Shown piece after piece: positions 35,400 through 48,300 of a DNA stretch of 64,000 nt (its first letter is position 1; every line of letters begins with the position of its first letter). The translations under genes and the position numbers were made by a program. Source of the stretch: Marchantia polymorpha subsp. ruderalis (Eukaryota > Streptophyta > Marchantiopsida > Marchantiales > Marchantiaceae); contig AP031358.1 of NCBI GenBank assembly GCA_037833965.1, positions 22,514,001 through 22,578,000 of the forward strand, written 5' to 3'. The notes below the pieces were generated by a model. The model ran no database searches. It worked only from the letters and a program-made list of their open reading frames with translations, and had not been told where the DNA came from.

Positions 35400-37700
35400 A
35401 ACGATCGTGACGTAAGTTCTACGATAAAAGCAACAGGAGGCGTCGAGCGAGGTTGGCTAGAGCTCTCAATCCGACACTGTACCGAGGTATGAATTCTATA
35501 GAATTTCATATCATTTCATATTTCATATTTTATATATAAGCATATAGTATCAATAAACAGAGTGTACCACTGCTCTCCACCTCGAATCGAAAGTGCCTTA
35601 TACAAAGTTACAATGAATTCCCATACTCTTTTATGAAAGTCCTTGATATATTTAACAAAGAAGATAATGAATCATGGTACTGAACTTATTCCAGTCGTCT
35701 TCAATTCTAGAGCTGATTTCAGTCCTCTGCATTCAAGATGAAATAGTCTCGCTGAATTGTGCGCTCGTTAGTGAACCAAGAGAAGTCGGTAAAAGCAGAT
35801 TCTGGCAAGCTCAAACTGTACAACAATGTGGGTCGCTTTTTCGAACTCGGGCACACTCCCGAATATCTTTTCGGTGGCAGCCGCGTCTGAAAAGGTCGTT
35901 TTCTGACTGTGTCTGTTGCTCATTGAGCGAGGCGGGAGATGTCTTCTCGCCTTCTAGTGAAGTACGATTGTCTGCCGACATATTCTTACCTCCTACATTC
36001 GATACCCTCTGCAGCACAGTGCAATTTGAGGCATCCTACGGTGATCATTCCTTCACGTCCAGGCCTCGAACGTCGAGAGTCCAACTAACAAATCACTAAC
36101 TTTGCTTAAATAATACTAGCAATACAGGGTCGGGTCCATCTGGTTTCAGTGACATAGTTTATTTCTCCTACGTGGAAGCCCCAATCCCATACAATAATAT
36201 CAGAATCTGATGATTTCTTCTGAATCGGTGTTAGAGCACAAAAAGTCGGTGTTGATGCACAAAAATCCACGCTGTTGGATTTATTTCCTCCTTGAATTGC
36301 TTTTTCATGCTCCAGCGCCGATTTCCGTCTTAGACTGTCAAGTCCCTACCCATGATTCTTTCATTCACACAAAAATAAAGGATGATAGAACAAGTTGAAT
36401 TTCTTAAGTTGATCAAGAGTGAGAGTTTTCCTCGTTGCTTTAAAAGTTCCGTACCGTTCAAGAACCACACAATCTTTCACTGAAAAAATTTCAAACTTTT
36501 TTGGGATCGAATCTTCATTCTCAATCAAGATTCGGATAGTAATTATAGCAAAAAAATATTCAGGGTCTACCAAGATGTACTTAATAATACTTTCAAGCAT
36601 AAATTTTACATAGGAAAGATTTTTTCTGATTAGAAAATACACGTTTAGAACAAACCTACGAGCTTACTTTTTGACAGTTAAACTATTATCATTCTAAAGT
36701 AACTAAATATATGAAAGATTGAGATTAGATGGAAGAGGTTCCCGTTCAAATTGCTCGTATCATTATAAAAACTATCAAATTAAGCAATTTGAGTTTTCAA
36801 TTTTAATATACTCTTCCCGTATATTGAATTCAAAGAGTTGTGCTGTTTATCAAAATACTTGCAACACTAAGAGAAGAAGTTAATCTGGTTATATGTAGAT
36901 GTATCTAAATAAATAGAAAGAAAATTGTGAAATCTGAATAAAGTTGTATTCGGTAGAAGGTGTTTTGTTAATTAATAAACAGGAAAAATTATGGACATTG
37001 ATGCAAAACTATAATAATATATTTATTGACGTTCATGCATTTGAAGTGGAATAGGGCTATCTTTAATCCTACAAAGATATCAGACCAACAAATTTCAGTA
37101 GCTGCAATGCATAAGTTTATATGTAGTATCATGTTCTTTCATGAATGTTGAGCTTTAAAGTTCATCGTTTGCAGCAATCATTTTCCTGAATAATTCAAAA
37201 TAAGTTTCGTTGACATTGCTACGTGGAGTGCATCGTTGTTAATAGACACTTTGACTATAATATAGTACCATGGTAATGATTGGGTTTCATGTCATCTTTG
37301 TATGACTTGATGGGGTCTTCCCATGCAATTTTTTTTCCAATTAAAAAAATTTACACGCATAATTTAAATAATAATAGTAATAAATTATTAATTAGTAATA
37401 AATAAAATGTTACACTTACCTGATTCTTACAGTCAAACGAAGAAATAGAGTGACGACGTACGACAACATCAAGGCACAACTGCAAACCTGAGTAAAATTG
37501 AGAAGGTGAACAAGAGAAACGTGCTACATTAAAAAAAGTTCCCATATTTTAAGCTTTCTCAAAACAACCTTCAAATTGTGAGCTTGAAAGAGGCGAGGAT
37601 TTCTCTGTTCTTACGTAGATTATGTCCACGGTGCATACGAACCGTGGGCAGTAACTCCCGCAGCAGGTGCACAAGCGCGTCGTGAGCGACCTCCATGCGA
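35400..37700. other. Intergenic DNA upstream of the multicopper oxidase
   Basis: Mixed sequence. A 21-bp tandem pair starting TCGGTGTTAGAGCAC lies at 36225-36266. The frame at 35674-36099 has no recognisable domain. AT-rich DNA follows to about 37560, then the likely multicopper oxidase promoter, with a small CCACGGT...ACCGTGG hairpin near 37625. Confidence 0.5.
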
Positions 37701-37710
37701 AAGGATCACA

Positions 37711-40008
37711 ATGGAGAGAAATTTGAGATGGACGAGCATGCGGAGTGCTCCATCTCGTACGCTGCGGCTTTCATCGACTCCGCAATTTTCGATTCTGATC
37801 GCGTTGCTGCACATTGCCGCAGTTTCTGTTGCAGGGGAGCCTGAATCTCCAGCTGCTCACTCTGAATGCTTAACCATGGTTCCCACGCCAGTCTTGACAC
37901 CCTTCATAGTAGAACTACCCAGAATACCATCGATTGATGTTTCCACGGGTGTTCCATTAACTCTGGGCGCGTATAAGATTTCTCAGGTGCGTGTAGCATT
38001 TTAGGTCTCTGATTTCCATGTATCCATGTACCTTACAGTTCCAATCCATTGATCTCAGTTCTGATTTAAGTACAGGGAGAGAGCACTTCCCCATGTTGCC
38101 GGACGAAGTCCATGTTTCTTAGCTCCAATGTGTCCGGACAGATAGCGCAGTTGCCAGGCCTGGTCTTGTGATTTCGATTCCGGGTTCATGTGACCCTCTC
38201 ACTCTGTGCTCTCTGGATCACTTCACGGTTTCGGCAAGCTGTTTGCAAACATGCTTTGCCCGAACCATGGACTCTGTGATTTTGTGGAGGTCCAGAATGT
38301 CTGGAGTGTGACATACAGACTCGCAATGCGATGGTGATTAGTTCTGACCGTGTTGCGCTTTGTTCACCCACAGAGTGTGCATCCTGAACTCCCGAACACA
38401 ACCTTCTATGGCTTCGGGACCAGTCAAGCCACGGCAACAGCTCCAGGACCAACTCTCGAGGCGAAGAGGGATGTGGCCACGTACATAACCTTTGAAAACC
38501 ATATCACAGACGCACATCATTTGTTCATGGTCGACCCGACCATTCACCGAGCTGAACCACCGAGAGGGGGCGTCCCGATGACTGTCCATCTGCACGGGGG
38601 CGAGACGGAGAGCAAGTATGATGGACACCCAGAGTCCTGGTTCACTGCTGCCGGTGACACAGGGCCGACATTCATCACCAGAGACCACATCTATCGGAAC
38701 CAGCAGCCTGAAACTCTGCTCTGGTACCATGATCACACCGTGGGTGTCACTCGCCTCAACATAGTGGCGGGGCTTTTCGGTCTGTATTTTATACGAAATG
38801 CGCAGGAGCCTGATTTTCTGCCTTCGGGAGGGTACGAAGTGCCTCTCGTGATCCAGGACAAGCAGTTCTTTTGGAATGGCTCCATCAACTTCCCGGACAT
38901 TACTTACGACGCCGCAGTGAGCGGCGTGCCAAACTGGTGCCCGGCTTACATGGGCGATGTGATTCTGGTCAACAACAAAGCGTGGCCTTACATGAACGTC
39001 GTGCGAGGGATCTACCGATTTCGGATTATTAATGCGGCAAATGCTCGAACATTTGCCCTCTTCCTCAGTGATAGCAGAGTGAAGTTCGTGCAGATAGGCA
39101 CGGATGGTGGCTACCTGTGGAATCCCATGGTCCTGGACCAGATCCTCCTCCCCAACGCCTTTCGAGTGGATGTCCTCGTGGATTTCAGGTCAGTGCCTGT
39201 TGGGACTACCATCTACCTGAACAATTCATATCGCGAGCTCCTTCCGGCGGAAAACGTACCCTCCGCTTATTATATCATGAAATTCAACGTCGTCAGCAAT
39301 GTCGAGGGGTTGGCCCCTCAGGAGAATGTTTACATTCCCACTTCAATGGGCACAGCTCCGGACATCTCTTCCTTGGTCAACAATGCCAGGATACACAGAA
39401 AAATGACATTGGAAGTCAGTCCGATTCCTGGTACTACCCCGACACTAAACCAGGAACACTGGACTGATCCAGCGTCAGAATATACTGAGCTCTTCAGCAG
39501 TGAGGTCTGGGATCTGATTCACTTTGTTCGATTCAGTAATCATGTCATCCACATTCACCTCGTCAATTTCCTCGTAGTTCATTTTCAGACCTTCGACTTA
39601 CCTCGAGCTTTGGTCGGCAATTGCACCTTTGACCGTCCATACAAACATCCAGATAGTTGCTTTACAGACTATCCTCAGCCTCCGAGGCCTGCGGAAAGGG
39701 GATGGAAGGACACCATAAATGTGCAGAGTTACCATGTGGTAAGGATTGTGTTTCCAGTTATTCCTCGCAAGGGTGGTTCCTATCCTTTCGATCCGACAGC
39801 CTTCCCTGGATACCTTTGGCACTGTCACAAGATCGATCACGAGGACCACGACATGATGAGGCCTCTGTTCATGTCGTATCCACCGGCCTCCGGAACCAGC
39901 TTAAGAGAAAATCTTGTACCCGGCGATGTAGATCATCGGAGCACATCATCGTCCAACAATTCTGGAGAGCTGAATGTCATTGAAGACCTTGTCTTATCGT
40001 CAGAGTAG
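37711..40008 (+). CDS. LPR1-like secreted multicopper oxidase (CotA/bilirubin-oxidase type)
   Basis: Two exons, 37711-37986 and 38374-40008, join in phase 0 across a 387-base GT...AG intron (CAG/GTGCGT; CCCACAG) to give 636 residues. Residues 25-42 form a hydrophobic signal-peptide core, so the product is probably extracellular. All copper motifs of a three-domain oxidase are present: HLHGG (His164, 166), WYHDHT (His211, 213), NHVIHIH (His482, 485, 487; the usual Pro after the first His is Val), and HCHKIDHEDHDMM (His575, Cys576, His577, His581, Met586). FYGFG, APGPT, AERGW and PGY.WHCH are shared with Arabidopsis LPR1/LPR2 ferroxidases and bacterial CotA. By homology it oxidises Fe(II) or Mn(II), or small phenolics, at the cell surface; the substrate is not shown by sequence. 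The Ser/Asn-rich C-terminal 40 residues extend beyond the family core. Confidence 0.93.
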
Positions 40009-43000
40009 ACGATGAGGCAGACTTCATCAGGTGACGGTGGTCCGAAGGGATCTCGCGATCTCTATGTACCGAGACCCTCCTGCTCACCCTGGTTCGTTAC
40101 CGTGCAGTAAAGTTTGCTGGGTTTACCCTCGCGAAACTTCCGAAGACTCTTTTCGAAGACTATGACGATGGCAGTCCGTCTGGAAGCTCTGGGCGCTAAA
40201 TTCTTCATGCACCTTCTTTTTGCACCGAGCTCTTTCACTTGCAGGTGCAAAAATCATGCTGCACATGTCTCATGTCCTGATGTTCCTGATGCAGTCATGG
40301 GTTCTTTGACAGTTTGTTGGGTTTCCTATGCGTACTCAGGAGAGTAACTTCTTCCACTTCTGTTCCTTCAGGATGGGATTCTCCGGCTCAGTCTGGGGTT
40401 GTACATTTTATTCTTACCAGGAGGCTGAACATACCGATAATTAATATGAGAAGTACTATGTTCTGCGATTGCTATGTGTGTTTCTATGGCTTGACATAAC
40501 GTTTTTCGAGGGAGGGGGACATGTGTTTATTCAGGACCAAGGACAATGCTGAACTTCCGATAAAAATAAGCATCATCTCAATAAGAACTTGCAACGCGAT
40601 GTACTTAACTACAATCAGCAAATCATGAAATGAGGTCCTTAAGCTCTCTGTGTCCGAAATGGAAATCGGAGATACGAGAGTCAATATGCCATCGGTGAGT
40701 AAGATTGTGACCAAGCACTTCTCATGTAGATTATCATAGAGAGGAGAGTAGGTTACATAAGTTCTTCAAATGTAATATGGTTATATTTCTCAAAACTTGA
40801 AAGTGAGGAGACAAGTTTTATGGCTAACTTACATTAATCTGTATATCTTACACCATGAAAATTATATGAAGATATTAATGAAATTTTTAGCTCTAGAATA
40901 GTGAACTATTGTATATGTTAGATAAGAAAGTTGAACTAAATTCGAAGTTATGAATTATAGAATATGTTGGCCCATCATTGTTTATTAAAAATTTTATTTT
41001 ATACTATAGAGATCATAAATAATGATTCTTTAGAAATAATTATAATATTTATGATTAAATTTTATGAATAATCAAATACAATTATCAAGAATGCTCGTGT
41101 AACAAAAAGACTAAGATCTATACATTTATTTTTTTTAAACTATACATGAAAATAAATATTGATTGCATTGTGGAAATATTTAAGTTTCTTTACAAATTAT
41201 CTCAAAGCATAGAGAAATTGTTTGATGTGACCTTATCGGAACGCTGATTGCTTGATAGGATCCAATATGATCATTTTACCCGATACGACTGCTTCGACGG
41301 TTCACCTTCAGTTATGTTCTTGTAACTGCTTTGTTTCCACTTCAATGAAACAAAATAATTCTTCCAGATTAGTCAGATTTCCCCTGGTTCCCAATCTTCG
41401 TCGTGCAAGGGCCCAATTTTTCACGTCCCAAAATGGTTTTACAGTTATAATGTACTCCTTACTTTTTTTTTCTAAAACTCTTGACCTAAGTTGCGTATTT
41501 TGGTCAGTGAAGTGCCTGTGGGGAGAAGTCACTTTTCAATAATGAGCCGCAGTGCTTTTCCTAACCCGGATTGAAATCAATTACAAGAACTCGCAGTAGA
41601 ACATCGGTGACGGTGTACTGAACGGTCCACAGAAGGGTTCCATCGGGTAAAATTGAACATATTTGTTCCCCTCAAGTAGTGAGCGATCCGATGGGTTCCC
41701 ATCAAGCAAACTTCTCCAAAGTAAATTGCAACTTTAGATTGTTTCATAATATACTTCATTAGATGTATGATGTTTCATTAAAAATATATAAATCAAATTT
41801 CTGAAATAATATTTAATATAGAGGTTTTTGATTCATTTTATGAACACTTCATCTGTAATGAATAATTTATTTAAATTTATTGACAAATGCCCCATACATA
41901 TATAATTATGAACTAGTCTAATTTTTTTCTCTATATTTTTTTGACATTTTAAGGTACTTCATTGTAATGAATGATGATGAAAGATGCTTTAATCATCTTT
42001 TATCAAGAAATTGCTTATGAATTAAAACACAATGAAAATAAATCTAAAATAATTTTTTAAGTATTTTATGAATACTACTTGTGTATAATACAAACAACAA
42101 TCAAATATTGATACACACAAGACATATGAACTTTGCATTTGAAATTAAAATATGATATCAAGTTGCAAATATTATAAATGATAGATGTTTCTAACAATTT
42201 GAAGAGTATAAACTTATTATTATCTGACAAAAGATAATACTGAAAATTCAATATTATTATAGATTCAAGATAACAGACTTTAAGCAGTAAAGATTTCAAT
42301 GGTATCACATTCTAAACTCTGAAAAGTTCAATGTTCAATTTATTTTAAAAAATAGAAAAGATTAAATTAACTTAATATTTCTTCTAATCTGTAATAAAAA
42401 TCTCATATATCTGATGATGTGTAGTAGAGTTTGCTCTAGCTATGCAAAAATGTTTAAATTTATCTTGAAACCAAAATTATTGCTAAAAAAATGAATTTTA
42501 TTTTTTAATGACATAAAAATAAGTTTTTAATGTTTTATTTGTATTATGTGCTAAAAAATGTCAAAAATAATTTTTGGGAATTATTTTGATATTGATTATG
42601 AATAAAGTTCAGAGAAAAAGACTCTATTATTTGATATGTATTTGCATTTAGAGATAAATTTTTTTGCAAAAAAAATTAGGCAAAAATCCAGAACATAGTC
42701 ATAACATTTTTTTTACATATTTTAATATGTAAAAAAAATTATTTCTATTTGATGAATAGGTTATAATAGGAAATAAATTAAATATTGCAACAGATCAAAT
42801 CAACAATAATTTTATTAAAATATCAATTTTTTTATAATTGAACTACAGAAAAAATTTGTTCAATTATAAGTGATAAGACTAATCAATTCATATATTAATT
42901 GCTTCAAAAATTGTAAGTTTACTTTATACTTCTATGCAAATTTTGTATATGAAAAGAAATGGGAAAAAATGAAATGTTTTTAAATACAAGACTACAATTA

Positions 43001-45180
43001 ATTATACTTTGGCTGAATTCTAATTTCAATAACTTAAAATAGAGTTGTAAAAGATTACATATTGTAAGATTCGACTCAAGAAAGAATATTGTTGAGAATT
43101 CAAAAAATTTCTGGTTAACACTAAAAAGTTTGATCATGATTACTTGTATTCATAAAATTATTGCTCCATGGAAAAGCCAAGAAAATTTCTTTGGAACACA
43201 AATCATAATATTTTGATAAAAAAATTTAAGTTTTTTCCAAGATTATATACCGAATAATTTCAATAGATTTGAGTACAAAAACTAAACCATGATTGTTAGT
43301 AAAAAAATAAAAAGTAAAAATTTTACTAGTCACAAATTAAGAATTTTAGTAAATTGAATAAGACAACTGACTCATTTTTTGGATTATTTTTATTATCAAT
43401 CCTTGTCATTGTGAATTTGAAAAACGTAATTGGTAGATTTATGTTGAATTTTTTTTAATATATCTTTTATATTTGAAAAATAAAATATAAAATATATAGA
43501 AGTCTAGGTTTTTTAGCATGTTTACGTTATCAAAGTTATCATGACATGAATTGTATATATACATATAAAACACCAACAAATAAAAACTAGTGCTTATCAA
43601 AATGCCATGATTGTAGAACCAAAGAGGAGTCAATGTACTCCATAGAAGCTTCAATTCCTACACTAGAGCATTCTACAACCTAGAAATTGCAAAGGATATT
43701 CATTTGAATCATATTCTGGTATGTTAAAATCAAAAATTACACTTGTAAAATCATTCAATCCTTTGGAATGGATGCTAACAACACCAGTCTAGTATAGGAT
43801 GAGACTTTAATGTCACTGAACCCTCTTAGTGAGCATTGTAATATACATGTGTAATTTACATTGGATTGACTTTTTTCTTTTACCTAGTTTATGATTGCAC
43901 TTGGTTCTGGCTTTACGTGTTACAAAATGCAAGCATTTGGGGATGTATGTTCAAGATATTACATGTTTAGTAAGTTTGATATTACGAGTAGTTTGTTCAA
44001 AAAAGTAGATCATGATCAACTGTGACTAAAACGGCTCGTAGAATTGTTGTATATTTCAACAAGATTGAATTCCATATCTATAGAGTATTTTATAATCAGT
44101 AATTTGTATAACAGAGAAGTTAGGCTACATAGTTATACTTTTACAATATTACTAACTTTTGAGTCACAAGCCTAACCTATCATGAAAAAATCCATATCAT
44201 GACAAAATCTCACCATCATCTAATCCCTTGTAATCTATTAGACCATAGTCTCCTCAAAATTATTGAAGATATTCGGCTACAATGTCGAAGATCCGCTTGG
44301 ACATTGGGCTCTATTATATGCTGCCTCCTTTATTCACTTGGTCTAAACACATCGAAGATAGATTTGAAGTATAATGTGTTTAGTTCTTAAATTTGAACGT
44401 ATAGATCAAGTTTGATGCCCATTACAGAAAAAATCCGGAACGGGCTCAATATTATAAAACCAGCAACTCTAAACAGTCTTCTCGGCTTTAGCTTCTGAAG
44501 ATCCCTCGCAAGAATCAAACCGTCAAAAACTAGTTATAACATACGATGCTCTACGGACTTGGAATGGCATGCCTTTAACCTAAACCCATGCAAACCATCC
44601 ATCGACGTACACCTGAATTTGTCACCTCCAGCCAAAAAAAATGAGTCGGGTGCTTGATTTTGTAAGTCAAATTCTTTCGCCTAGAGACGTACTACACGGA
44701 ATACATATACAAGTCAATGTCGAAACCTACTGTACAAGTCCGTGGATAGTTTTTATATCGGTCGCTAAATTTTGTAATGCACAATGTCTTATAATAGCCA
44801 TGCCGCTTCTTGTCATTTCTAGTGAAAGATAATGAATGGCATTGAAGATTGAATAATAACATCATAAAAGCTCTCCGGTAATTTCCATGTCAAGAGGAAC
44901 TTTCCTATTTAATATGCCCCCAACGGTTCACATTATGTGCATCTTACCACAAATTCAAATGTATTGCGTTCTCTTATAAATGCTAATTTCTGCTATATAT
45001 ATCATTATTTCTCACTTCAAACTAATTATCTCTCGTCCTAATCTAATTTTTACATTTCTAACACTATTTCTCCCCGTACACCGCACTATTACCTCTGACA
45101 CAAAGAGCATATCGCCCATCTTTGCACGGTATGTACCAATCAAAGATGTCTCTTGTGAGAGTGAGTGATAATTCAGTTTA
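40009..45180. other. Gene-poor, mostly AT-rich intergenic DNA
   Basis: Up to about 40500 is probably the 3' flank of the multicopper oxidase. From 40740 to 44100 the sequence is extremely AT-rich with only short frames. No transposon domain, RNA gene or exon was recognised. Confidence 0.55.
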
Positions 45181-45291
45181 AGCGAGGGATAACTAACCAG
45201 ACCAACCAGGTGACCTATCATGGTCACCTCTGGACATATTACTCAATGCCACTGAGTACCCACAGCATTGTATATCCTAACATTGAAGAAC

Positions 45292-45315
45292 ATTATACTG
45301 GTTAACCAGTATAAT
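45292..45315. repeat. Perfect 24-bp palindrome
   Basis: The 24 bases are their own reverse complement with no spacer; the centre is CTGGTTAACCAG. A shorter hairpin, AGGTGACC...GGTCACCT, lies about 80 bases upstream. It could be a dimeric protein-binding site or a replication-derived snapback. Confidence 0.9.
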
Positions 45316-45319
45316 TATC

Positions 45320-48300
45320 CACAAACGATACTGCATACTGTCCAAAACTTCTTCTTGACAGTGTCACATGTGCAAGTGTCGAGACGACGAGTGCAAGTCG
45401 ACGAAGAGATCAAATTATACATGATTCATGGACTACACGGACTAAAAGTTGCAGCTCAAAGTTGTCGACAGACGGATCTCAAGAGTACCTACATAACTCC
45501 TACTGTTCACCCCACTGCAAATACTGTCATCGACTGAAACACCAAGGTTTGTTTCCAGAACTTGAATCTTTCGAAAGCTACTGCGGCTCCACATACCTCT
45601 CTTCGCGGCGACATATGTCGGATGGTCTATCGTAGACGAAATAAGCTTTACCGATTTCTGTCCAAGGTGATCTCTTCACTCTGCTGCTTAAACCCTCTCC
45701 AGTTCCGCAGAAATACTCATCTGCCTAGTTAATGTTACTCACGTAGACCAGGTAAGTCGCTGCCAGTTGCACACATTCAATCCATAGGTACGGATTATGG
45801 TTTGCTACGTGGACAATTGCTCGAGAATTCGGGTCCAGCACAGTAAGAAAATAAAAAATTGCAAGCATGATTCAGAAGGTCGGTTTAGTTTCAATACCAT
45901 TCGACCGCTTCAAGCTTATAAGCATGCGGTAAGTTCACATCATTTTAGCTGCTAGCCTGGTTGAAGGATTTGTAGAATTATTTTGGAGCTCTTTTGCCTT
46001 ACTGAAATCTTTCGGTGACGTCTCTCTTCTCCTGGACTCCATATGTCAAGAATTTGTAAACACCTACGAATTTCGTCCAAGAGCACGATTCATAATGGAC
46101 AAGATTCGTAGGTACTTTCAAATTTTTGGAAACGGAATAAAATCTCCTTGATCAAACGAGTGGGTCGCTTAGTCGATACCTACAATCAATTCATTCCCGA
46201 TACATGCCCCAGCGAATTGTTTCACAGAGCTCTGCCCCCGGCGTCTGCGCATCGATACCAATTCGCATTTGGTTAGTTTCAATCACAGAATCCTATAAAA
46301 CGTATTTACTTTGTCGTGCAAATTACAATTTCAAAGAATATTAAGCTGCAGATCCATGCAGTCGAGGTAACACAGAGCTGCTGATGCATGCATTTGCTGG
46401 AGCTGACCAATGAAGATTGAGAACAGATCGTCAAAGGCCGCCACAATACTCGCACCTCGGTTCGATTTCTTTTATACCACATGCGACTTTGACGGACCAC
46501 GATGAGACTCATCTGGGTAACTCCTCGAGCTGCCTAAGAGCATGACACCAGAAGAAAAAAATAGTGCACGATTCGCAATCTTCAAGAGGGAATGTAAGCA
46601 CTGGATCTGCGCAATGCATTGTCATCCTGATCTCTTCTTCTCCCGTCACTCTGTCGAAGAGTTCAGATCACATCACACCCTGGACCTCTTCGCGCTTACC
46701 GTGCTGACTTCATTCACAATTCTCCAGCGAGAGCTCTCTGGACCATAAACTCCTCCACTGTATGGTTCGCTCTGTGAACGACATTACACATCCACATCTG
46801 GAAGGAGAAAAGTGTGAAGGCGTAGTCCATGCCACATTGTCGACAGCCTTCGAAAATGCTCGCCTCTCTTCCTCTCCTGTGAAGTATAAGCATATCTATA
46901 TATTTATATTATATATATATATGAATGACGAGAGTTCCGCCTGCCATAAAGGAAGGGAAGCCCTGGCCTCCACGGACAGTAATTATTGCTTCCCAAAAGG
47001 GTAACGCAGCGTTTACGGCAGGTCATAGCGGCGGCCGAAGAAAATTCGCGTTCCTGAGACTGGATTACCACGACACCAAGTAGACATAGAAAGAGAAAGG
47101 AATCAGCTGGACTGAATGGCGAGCTGAGATGCACGCCGAACATGCAGAGTGGAGTGAAATGTCAATCACTTTGCATTCCTGATCGACCTGAACAGAACGT
47201 GGAATGCGCAAGACATGAGAGAGCTCTGTAGCGAGGAGTGAGGGACGTAGATTGCACCAGTGGTGGGTGTTCTGAAGCTCTCCAACAAGAACAGACGACG
47301 ACGAGGAGGAGGAAATCTAACTCACCAATATAATTGCACTAAATGGTCGCACCGAGGCCGAGGGAGCTCAGCGACTAGAAAAGTCATATCAGAAAGCATT
47401 TTATAAGCTCGAGCGAGCGAAACGGGAAGAGGCGAGCTAGCAGGATTCTAAATCAGTCTGACACTGGTTTCGTTCACAAATGGAATCCGACGTTGCCGAC
47501 ACTTAACCAACAACTATTTAAAACTTAAAGCGTTCGTACTTGTAGGCCTTATACAATGGCTCGAATGCCTCGAATTGAGAGCGAGCTGGCTCCCGCGCGT
47601 CAGGCTGCGATCAAGCAGCCCAATTTCAGTTGGTAGCAGAGTGTGATTGTGGCTGGAGTTTTCAGCTTTTTTCTTTTGGCTGCGAGTCAGACGAGAAAGA
47701 TGCGCCTCGGACTCCGAAGTAAAGGCTGGTTGTACAAACTCTTGAAGTTTTCGAGCTAATCCTTGCAACGCACTCTTCTTCCTACCCTTCCCTGCCTCCC
47801 TCCCTCTTCCTCCTCCTCCCTTTTGAGGGCTCCTGAGGAGGATCATCGCGAGCTTCCCGAAAATAAAAATAATAACAACGCAACAAAATCCACGGGCATC
47901 GGGTCGTGCTAATTGCACAAAGCCCAGAGGCCCTAGAGACAGCGTCGGGCGAATCCCGGAACAACTAAGCTCGCTTTGCAAGCCCTAAACTCTGAATCTG
48001 TGAATGCTTCACCTGCATCCGACGCTAATCCAGCAAACCGAGCATCGTACTGGCAGCTGAGGTGTGGCACATGGGCATCGTAACTAGGTAACAAATCACC
48101 AAACGGTACAGCGTGAGGAATCTACTGGGATATTGCCAATATGATGACCACCACCCCCCTACAATGAGTCGCGAAATATCAAGCGAGCTTGGAGCATGTG
48201 CAGCAGAAAGTCTTAAAATATTGCAGCCTCGTCTGACAGCAGCCAGGCCGACGTAGTACAAGAAGCAGCGCGACGTTGAGCCAGATCAGACACCTGTAAC

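Noticed and set aside
47514..47981. 155-codon minus-strand frame
   Set aside because: No domain, signal or splice pattern recognised, and several competing frames overlap it. Length alone is not evidence at this composition.
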